30,715 nt of DNA from Pseudomonadota bacterium (GTDB lineage: Bacteria > Pseudomonadota > Gammaproteobacteria > Xanthomonadales > Rhodanobacteraceae). Where the stretch lies: the NCBI GenBank assembly GCA_021783385.1, contig JAJXTX010000005.1:1-30715 (forward strand). Direction: 5' to 3'. The notes under the pieces were generated by a model. The model was not told where the DNA came from. It saw only the letters and a program-made list of their open reading frames with translations, and did not search any database. A program made the position numbers and the translations under genes. This document shows, one piece after another, positions 24,662-30,715 of the stretch; within the stretch, counting starts at the first letter, position 1; every line of letters starts with the position of its first letter.

Positions 24662-24895
24662 ATGTCCATCCGATATATCGCGTGCGATGCGCACCGAAAG
24701 GTCGTCGACGCTGCCTGTTGCCGCGGGCACGAGACCAGGCACAAACCTGTAACGAACACGCCGTGCATACAGGGGCCAAGGGTGCTGGCTAACCGTCCTT
24801 TGTACTGGAAGGTCTCGATGTCTCCATGGCGGCCGCCCAATGCGTGTCGGCGCATGCGCAGCACGCCGATTGGCATGCGATCAAGTCGCGGGTAG
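24662..24895 (+). CDS. Leader ORF of unknown function before the TonB receptor
   Basis: A 77-codon ORF begins MSIRYIACDAHRKVV and is preceded by a very strong ribosome site (GGGGAGG, 4 nt before ATG). It is Arg/Cys-rich, has no recognised family and ends 79 bp before the receptor start. An inverted repeat, tgcatg (24625-24630) and catgca (24644-24649), lies directly ahead of the ribosome site. It could be a translated regulatory leader, or the strong ribosome site may be chance. Nothing else was recognised in the receptor's long leader. Confidence 0.3.
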   Translation: MSIRYIACDAHRKVVDAACCRGHETRHKPVTNTPCIQGPRVLANRPLYWKVSMSPWRPPNACRRMRSTPIGMRSSRG

Positions 24896-24974
24896 CAGGG
24901 CGCCTGGCCGGGGCAATGACCCTAGAAGGCTGTATCGATCAAGCATTCACGAAATATCTGAGGAGAGCGTCGAA

Positions 24975-27900
24975 GTGAAAAAGCAATCCATCTATTCGCA
25001 TGTGTCCAGCGCCTTTCAGCAGCGGCGGCTGCCCTTTGCCATCGCGATGACGCTGTTCGCAGCAGGCCAGCTCCATGCGCAGGCCGCGCCGCCGGCGAAC
25101 GATCAAGCCGCGCAGACCGCGAGCAAGGACTCCAAGCCTGCTACTGACAAGAAGGCTTCCAAGAACGACAAAAAAGGCGTTGTCACCCTGACAGGCATGA
25201 CCGTCAACGGTTACGCGGCCAGCTTGAGCCGAGCTCAGCAAATCAAGAAATATGCGGATACCGTGGTGGACGCCATCTCGGCGCAAGATGTGAGCTCGTT
25301 GCCCGACACGTCAGTCACTGAAGCGTTGAAGCGCCTCCCTGGCGTGACGGTGAGCTCCTTCGGCGTCCAGGCCGATCCGGATCATTTCTCGATCCAGGGC
25401 ACGGACATCAGCCTGCAGGGCCTGCCCTATACCAGCACCTTGATCAACGGCGGCTCGGTGTTTTCCGCCGGCGGCGGCCAAGGGCTGAACTTTTCCACGG
25501 TGGCCCCTGAACTGATCGGCTCGGTCGTGGTGAGCAAGAACCAGACCGCCAGCATGATCGATGGCGGCATTGCCGGCACCATCGACATGAACACGCGCAA
25601 GCCTTTCGACAGCGTCAAGCCGACCACCGCGTCCGTGAGTGTGGGCACCGATTGGGGCACGTTGGCGAGGAAGCCCACTCCACATATGTCGGGCCTGTTC
25701 AGCCACAACTTTGGTACGGATTGGGGTCGCTTCGGCATCCTGGGTGCCGTAGCGTTTGGTCGGATTAATCAGACAGACAATGCCATCTCTGTTGTTGATT
25801 ACCAGCAGCGCTGCAACGGCTGCACGCTTCCGAACGGCGTAGTAGATGCCTTCCCGGGCTTGGCGCCAGGACAAAATGTCTACGTTCCCGTGGGTGGCGA
25901 TTTGCGTATCCAGAACCAGACGTCCCAGCGCTTCGGCCATGACATGGCACTGCAATGGGAAAGCCCGGACAAGAAATTGAGCGCCACCCTGCAATGGGTT
26001 GGCGTATCGGACGATGAAACCACCGACGAGCGCACCCTCCAGGCCTCAACCGATGCTTGTGCTTTCGGTGGCTATACGACCTGCGGGATACCTTTGGCTG
26101 GGACCACGCCCACGTATAACTCCAGCGGCGTCATGACGTCGGGTGTTATCACCACGGCCCCGGTTGGGACGAGCTTCACGCCCACCTGGTATGGCGGCAC
26201 GCAGACACAGCTCGATACCACGGGATACACGACCCGCTATAACACCAACGATCTCAACCTGAACGTAAAGTGGAACGTGACGGACAGACTGCATCTCAGT
26301 GGAGATGGGCAATACACGACGTCCAACTATAATTATCTTTATTACTACATGCGCCAGTTGACCAATGCCAATTGGGATATCACCACGCATGGCAATGGCG
26401 TACCCAGCATCAGCGTGCTTTCACCGACACCCTCCCAAACGACGGCCCAGTATTTCGCAAATCCCGCCAATTTCTACTATGCCTCCGCAATGGATGCATA
26501 CAGGCACTCCTGGGGTAATCAGCGCGCCTTCCGGCTGGATGGCACCTTCGACGTCAACGCGGACTTCGTAGACACGATTCAATTTGGCGTGCGCTACGAC
26601 AAACAGGGTGAGACGCTGCAAAGCTCGGACTTCAACTATCAGAACATCAGCTCACCCTGGGTTTGGGGTGGCTGGTCTCCAGTGATTACGGGTGCGCAAA
26701 CTCCGGGGGTTACCACGCCGGTGAGCATCAATCTGCCGGCGTTCAACACCAATTATGGTGTGACTGCCCCCTACGTCAATGTGGATCCAGCACGGTCATT
26801 TAACCAAGCTGTTGCCATCATGAGGGGAATCAACGCTCAGTGGCTGGCTTCCGCCCCCCCTGGCAGTCTCGGCGGCGCGTACTACACCAACTACCAGCGT
26901 GTCGGACTCGTTCCGGGAACAAACTACATTCCGCAGGAGATTTCTTCAAACTCCACAGAAACCAAAGCTGCCTATGTGCAGCTGAATTTTGGCAACGACA
27001 ACACCGATTTCCTCAGCAATCTGGAAATCAGCGGCAATGTCGGCGCTCGCTTCGTGCATACCCAGAATGATGCCACGGGGTACTTGATACTTCCCAACCA
27101 GTCGCTGGCTCAAAATGGCGCGAGTATCGCAACGTATTGTGCAATACAAACGTCCGGTGGCACCGCCGCACCAGGCACGTTCTGTGCGCTGACTCCCACT
27201 CAGCAACAGCAATACACCAGCTTTGCCAACGGCGCGTACACTCCGATCACTGCGCCAAACTCGTACAACAATGTGCTGCCAAGCTTCAACCTGGCCATCG
27301 GCTGGACCCACAATCTCATCTCGCGCTTCGCTTACTCCGGAGCGATCTATCGCCCGAGTCTGCAGTCGCTGGCGGCGGGGCAAGGTGTGTCCGGGCTTCT
27401 GCCCTACACTCCCTCGAACGGCCTTACCGTACCGACCGTGGGTAATTATCAATCGGGAACCAATCCCTACCTGAAGCCCATCACGGCGCAGAACTTCGAC
27501 CTCACCACCGAGTGGTACTTCGCCAATGTCGGCCAGCTGTCCGCGACCTTGTTCTGGAAGAAACTGAACAACACGATCCAGTACGACACCAGCGTGGCCA
27601 ACGTGGCAGTCACCAACAATGGCGTGACTTACCCCGAGGTCTATACCGCGGGCCTGGTCAACCTCAACCACAAGGCCAGTGTGCACGGTGCGGAATTGGC
27701 TTATCAGCAAACGTTCTCGTTCCTGCCCGGCTGGCTGTCTGGCCTTGGAGCGAATGCCAACTACACCTACATCAAGCCGATCGGGATGAATTTCGGCTCA
27801 GTCAACTACTGTGCCTATGGTTATGCCGCCGCCACGCAATGTGTCAATCAAACCAAACTCCCGCCACAAGAACTCTCTCGGGACAGCCTCAATCTTGGGC

Positions 27901-28202
27901 TCTATTATGGCAAGGGCCCCTTCAATGCCAAGGTTGTCTGGAACTGGCGCTCGGCCTTCCTGATCACGGCCACGGAAGCGGATTATCCTTTCCTGCCGGT
28001 GATGGCCACTGGTCAGGGGCAGATGGATGCGTCGCTGAGCTATGCACTGAATAAGCATATGAAGATTTCGCTGCAGGCAGCCAATATCCTGAATTCGACA
28101 TACAAGACACATGAGATCGTCAATACCAGCGGACTACAAGTTCCCAAGGGATTCTTCCGCTTCGACACTCGCTACGATCTCACGTTCAGCATGGAGCTGT
28201 GA
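24975..28202 (+). CDS. TonB-dependent outer-membrane receptor (carbohydrate type)
   Basis: The 1075-residue protein starts at GTG 24975 with AGGAG 9 nt upstream; the open frame before it has no signal peptide. Signal peptide: FAIAMTLFAAGQLHAQ. A Lys/Ala-rich linker leads to the plug domain (about 75-200: KKYADTVVDAISAQDVSSLP, then ALKRLPGV and QGLNFSTVAPELIGSVVV), then a barrel ending FDTRYDLTFSMEL. This is the large receptor class of Xanthomonas/Caulobacter linked to plant or microbial carbohydrate uptake. It imports substrate using TonB energy. Followed by GH16 and GH3, it probably brings in glucan oligosaccharides. Codon use is a little less G/C-rich than the arg region, which may reflect different ancestry or simply extracellular loops rich in Asn/Thr/Tyr. 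Confidence 0.93.
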   Translation: MKKQSIYSHVSSAFQQRRLPFAIAMTLFAAGQLHAQAAPPANDQAAQTASKDSKPATDKKASKNDKKGVVTLTGMTVNGYAASLSRAQQIKKYADTVVDAISAQDVSSLPDTSVTEALKRLPGVTVSSFGVQADPDHFSIQGTDISLQGLPYTSTLINGGSVFSAGGGQGLNFSTVAPELIGSVVVSKNQTASMIDGGIAGTIDMNTRKPFDSVKPTTASVSVGTDWGTLARKPTPHMSGLFSHNFGTDWGRFGILGAVAFGRINQTDNAISVVDYQQRCNGCTLPNGVVDAFPGLAPGQNVYVPVGGDLRIQNQTSQRFGHDMALQWESPDKKLSATLQWVGVSDDETTDERTLQASTDACAFGGYTTCGIPLAGTTPTYNSSGVMTSGVITTAPVGTSFTPTWYGGTQTQLDTTGYTTRYNTNDLNLNVKWNVTDRLHLSGDGQYTTSNYNYLYYYMRQLTNANWDITTHGNGVPSISVLSPTPSQTTAQYFANPANFYYASAMDAYRHSWGNQRAFRLDGTFDVNADFVDTIQFGVRYDKQGETLQSSDFNYQNISSPWVWGGWSPVITGAQTPGVTTPVSINLPAFNTNYGVTAPYVNVDPARSFNQAVAIMRGINAQWLASAPPGSLGGAYYTNYQRVGLVPGTNYIPQEISSNSTETKAAYVQLNFGNDNTDFLSNLEISGNVGARFVHTQNDATGYLILPNQSLAQNGASIATYCAIQTSGGTAAPGTFCALTPTQQQQYTSFANGAYTPITAPNSYNNVLPSFNLAIGWTHNLISRFAYSGAIYRPSLQSLAAGQGVSGLLPYTPSNGLTVPTVGNYQSGTNPYLKPITAQNFDLTTEWYFANVGQLSATLFWKKLNNTIQYDTSVANVAVTNNGVTYPEVYTAGLVNLNHKASVHGAELAYQQTFSFLPGWLSGLGANANYTYIKPIGMNFGSVNYCAYGYAAATQCVNQTKLPPQELSRDSLNLGLYYGKGPFNAKVVWNWRSAFLITATEADYPFLPVMATGQGQMDASLSYALNKHMKISLQAANILNSTYKTHEIVNTSGLQVPKGFFRFDTRYDLTFSMEL

Positions 28203-28264
28203 CGACTGCGTCATCTGGTTAGCCATCGACGTCAACCAGAAACTCTTGTTACCTGATGATGGGG

Positions 28265-28295
28265 CAGTGCATGGCGCACAAAAGGCCATGCACTG
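28265..28295 (+). other. Perfect 11-bp hairpin between the receptor and GH16 genes
   Basis: cagtgcatggc (28265-28275) and gccatgcactg (28285-28295) pair fully around a 9-nt loop, 62 nt past the receptor stop. No T-run follows, so it may be an intercistronic stabilising or partial-termination hairpin that sets receptor-to-enzyme ratios. The rest of the 260-bp gap shows no gene. Confidence 0.65.
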
Positions 28296-28462
28296 AGCCG
28301 CTTCAAGACGGTCAAGTGGGACCTGGCCCGGCAAATTCGTGCTGGCATCCTGTTTTGCCGTCCTCGTTGAAGCTATTCGGGAATGTGCACGACCCAGCAG
28401 TGCCTGAAACCGCGGCTTCACGATCCCGCGGCCTCCAGCCCTTTGTCTTAAAGGAACATCTT

Positions 28463-29425
28463 ATGAATCGGTCTGGTCCGGCGACATCCGGAGTGAGCCC
28501 GTCACACCGACGTGCAGCGGCTCGATGCCTGGGGATGCTGGCCTTGCTGCTGATGAGCCTGAAGGTTCCGGAAGCACGGGCCGACGTACCGACTATGCCC
28601 GGCTGGACCCTGCAGTTCTCGGACGACTTCAACGGACCGAGCGGGCAGTTGCCATCGTCCGCGCTTTGGGGGATCGATCTGGGCCATGGGTATCCGGGAG
28701 CAGCAGCAAACTGGGGTACCCACGAGATAGAGGCGAATACCGCGAACCCGGAAAATCTGAGTCTGGACGGCGAAGGCCACTTGCGTATCGTCCCCCGGCG
28801 CGACGCCTACGGCACATGGACATCGGCTCGCATTGAAACCCGCCGTGATGACTTCCATGCCCCCGCCGGTGGACTACTGCGGATCGAAGCGCGAATCCGC
28901 ATGCCGGACGTGCACGGCGCTCACGCGCTGGGTTACTGGCCAGCGTTCTGGGCACTGGGGCGCAGCTTTCGAAAGCAGCTCGACTGGCCTAGGAGCGGCG
29001 AGGTGGACGTGGCGGAGAACGTCAACGGTCTGGATCGCGTCTGGGGCACGCTTCACTGCGGCGTGTCACCCGGGGGGCCTTGCAAAGAGAAGCGCGGCCT
29101 GTCGTCGAATGTGCCCTGTCCGGGTTCGACGTGCCAGGCGGATTTCCACGTCTATACCGTCGAGTGGGACCGTCGCGTGCGACCGCAGGAGCTGCGCTGG
29201 TATGTCGATGGCCAGTTGTATCACACGCTGCGCAAGACTGACGTGCCGACTGCGACGTGGCAGCGCATGAGCACGCGCGAAGGTATGTTCCTGATCTTGA
29301 ATGTGGCTGTCGGTGGAGATTTTCCCAACCGTGTCAGCAGGTCCGGGTATACGCCGGTCGCCGCGACCGAGCCAGGGCATGCCATGCTGGTGGACTACGT
29401 AGCTGTCTGGACGCGGTCGAAGTGA
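28463..29425 (+). CDS. Secreted GH16 beta-glucanase
   Basis: The 320-residue enzyme has a signal peptide (LGMLALLLMSLKVPEARA, cleavage near residue 40) and a GH16 jelly-roll. The catalytic motif ExDxxE is seen as GEVDVAEN with E180 (nucleophile), D182 and E185 (acid/base). WTLQFSDDFNG, EIEANTANPENL, YWPAFWALG and VWGTLHCGVSPGGPC are typical of laminarinase-like members also found in fungi and actinobacteria. It hydrolyses beta-1,3- or mixed-linkage glucan outside the cell or in the periplasm; the exact linkage is not readable. The start ATG has AAGGA 8 nt upstream. It sits between the receptor and GH3, in line with a glucan-use locus. Confidence 0.92.
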   Translation: MNRSGPATSGVSPSHRRAAARCLGMLALLLMSLKVPEARADVPTMPGWTLQFSDDFNGPSGQLPSSALWGIDLGHGYPGAAANWGTHEIEANTANPENLSLDGEGHLRIVPRRDAYGTWTSARIETRRDDFHAPAGGLLRIEARIRMPDVHGAHALGYWPAFWALGRSFRKQLDWPRSGEVDVAENVNGLDRVWGTLHCGVSPGGPCKEKRGLSSNVPCPGSTCQADFHVYTVEWDRRVRPQELRWYVDGQLYHTLRKTDVPTATWQRMSTREGMFLILNVAVGGDFPNRVSRSGYTPVAATEPGHAMLVDYVAVWTRSK

Positions 29426-29915
29426 TGATCGAGCCGAGCAGTGGTGGAAGCAGGCGGAGCGATTGTCCGAACCGGCTTGCGATGGACTGATCGCGCGGAT
29501 CGGAATGAGATAGGTGGAAATGCCCAGTGACGAGAGCGGCACACGCTTCTTGCAAGAATGGGACACCTGGGGCGCGCAGGCCGAGCTGGTTTATCGGCAA
29601 CAAGCATTCCCAGGCGGCCGCCTCGACGCCACGCGCAAACCGCGCATCCGCGCGGTGTATTCCTGGTACCGCCACCAACCATGCCTCGCGATGACGACCT
29701 GGGCCGTGCTGGCCGGATTGAGTCGCAAACCTTGGCGGGCCGCATCATGAGCATTTCCATACAGAGCCCTTGCACTCAAGCGCAGCCACCGGGCTGTGGA
29801 TCGCCCCATCCGGCCAGCTCGAGGTGCTTTCTGAAAATCACGCAGGCGGACGCCATCCATCACGACTCACGGTTGAACCTGTCTGCACTCCATCTGGCAA
29901 CACAAGCGAGAAAAT
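29426..29915 (+). other. Intergenic region between GH16 and GH3, with one doubtful ORF
   Basis: The 490 bp are not covered by a recognised gene. A 76-codon ORF at 29520-29750 (MPSDESGTRFLQEWDTWGAQ at its start) has an AGGTGG just upstream and protein-like composition, but no family was recognised and other frames are equally open. It could be a remnant or a small unknown protein. No terminator is clear, so GH3 may be read from the same transcript as GH16. Confidence 0.3.
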
Positions 29916-30715
29916 CATGACAGTCCACAAGACTCCCACTGCCTTCTTCATCAGCCTGGCGATGCTGGCATGCTCCGGAGCCAGTGCCGCTGGCGCTGCG
30001 GGCCACATGGCACGCCCATGGCTGAATCCCAGACTGTCGCCCGACCAGCGTGCGACGCTGACGCTGGAGGCCATGACACAGGATGAAAAATTCCAGCTGA
30101 TCAGCATCCAGTTTGGCGACACCGAGAACGGCCACATCATGTCGCCGGGCGCGCTGGGTTCGGCAGGTTACGGTCCGGCGATCCAGCGGTTGGGTCTGCC
30201 TGCCATACAGGAAAGCGATGCTGGCCTTGGTGTCGCCAAGCCGCTCAAGCTGGGTGCTACTGCCCTGCCGTCAGGTCTGGCGACCGCAGCCAGCTTCGAT
30301 CCCGCGCTGGCCTACGCCGGTGGCGCAATGATCGGCAGCGAGGCGCACCGCCGCGGCTTCAACGTCATGCTGGCCGGCGGTGCGGATCTGGTGCGCGACC
30401 CGCGCAACGGCCGCAACTTTGAATATGCGGGCGAGGACCCGCTGCTCACCGGCCTGATCGTCGGCAACGCGATCGCGGGTGTGCAGAGCCAGCATCTCGT
30501 CTCCACCATCAAGCACTTCGCGCTCAACGATCTGGAGACGGCGCGCACCACGCTCAGTTCGAATATCACGCCGACTGCAGCGCGCGAATCGGACCTGCTG
30601 GCCTTCGAGATCGCCATCGACACCGGACACCCCGGCGCGGTGATGTGCTCCTACAACCGCCTCAACGCGGTCTACACCTGCGAGAACGACTGGCTGCTCA
30701 ACACGGTGCTCAAGC
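29916..30715 (+). CDS. GH3 beta-glucosidase, N-terminal part (cut by window edge)
   Basis: 266 codons are visible, with no stop before the end. A signal peptide (FFISLAMLACSGASAAGAAG) is followed by the GH3 (alpha/beta)8 domain: LTLEAMTQDEKFQLI, GLPAIQESDAGLGVA, ATAASFDPALAYAGGAMIG, the substrate-binding DPRNGRNFEYAGEDPLL, KHFALND and MCSYNRLNAVYTCEND. The catalytic aspartate (usually in an SDW motif) lies just beyond the edge, so activity cannot be confirmed. GH3 enzymes release glucose from beta-gluco-oligosaccharides and would complete what GH16 begins. Start chosen at the ATG giving the signal peptide; the ribosome site (GCGAGA) is weak. Confidence 0.93.

Overview
The window looks like chromosome of a high-GC gammaproteobacterium of the Xanthomonadales, most likely Rhodanobacteraceae (Rhodanobacter/Dyella/Frateuria type). 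Grounds: the Xanthomonas-style arginine pathway (N-acetylornithine carbamoyltransferase plus a fused N-acetylglutamate synthase/kinase), a DksA with a long Lys/Ala/Pro-rich N-terminal extension, Xanthomonadales-like palindromic repeats, and a LacI/MFS/TonB-receptor/glycosidase locus. This is judged from protein and repeat character only, without a database search. No rRNA, tRNA, CRISPR array, integrase or transposase was seen.

Region 1 (1-7430, minus strand) is one tight eight-gene transcription unit: argF' - paiB-like - osmC-like - argG - argE' - argB(NAGS/K) - argC - argH (cut by the window edge). Junctions are 4-bp overlaps or gaps of 4-28 bp. Together the arg genes make arginine through acetylated intermediates (N-acetylornithine to N-acetylcitrulline to citrulline). 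The unit is preceded by what reads as an arginine attenuator: an Arg-rich leader peptide, an intrinsic terminator, and an exactly complementary 8-nt antiterminator segment at the end of the leader ORF. argE' carries an in-frame palindromic repeat element encoding 37 extra residues.

Region 2 (7450-17240) is a mix of housekeeping and accessory genes: a glycine-zipper envelope protein, cysS, sufE, an arsR-arsC-acr3 arsenic operon with a palindromic operator, an unusual dksA divergent from an isolated yidD, a 2H RNA cyclic phosphodiesterase, an unknown small protein, a DinB-family gene with an internal deletion, and a membrane diguanylate cyclase.

Region 3 (17570-21830) holds a two-gene electron-transfer unit (an outer-membrane barrel with an N-terminal CxxCH haem, then a periplasmic dihaem cytochrome c4-like protein). 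Divergent from it is an alpha-amino-acid ester hydrolase whose catalytic and carboxylate-cluster residues match the characterised family.

Region 4 (22080 to the end) is a polysaccharide-use locus. lacI-MFS on the minus strand faces a large TonB-dependent receptor, a secreted GH16 beta-glucanase and a GH3 beta-glucosidase (cut by the window edge) on the plus strand. The shared promoter region has a perfect 16-bp operator palindrome and a second, weaker one 22 bp away overlapping a consensus -35 box. The likely substrate is a beta-1,3- or mixed-linkage glucan, cut outside by GH16, imported through the receptor, trimmed by GH3 and taken inward by the MFS permease.
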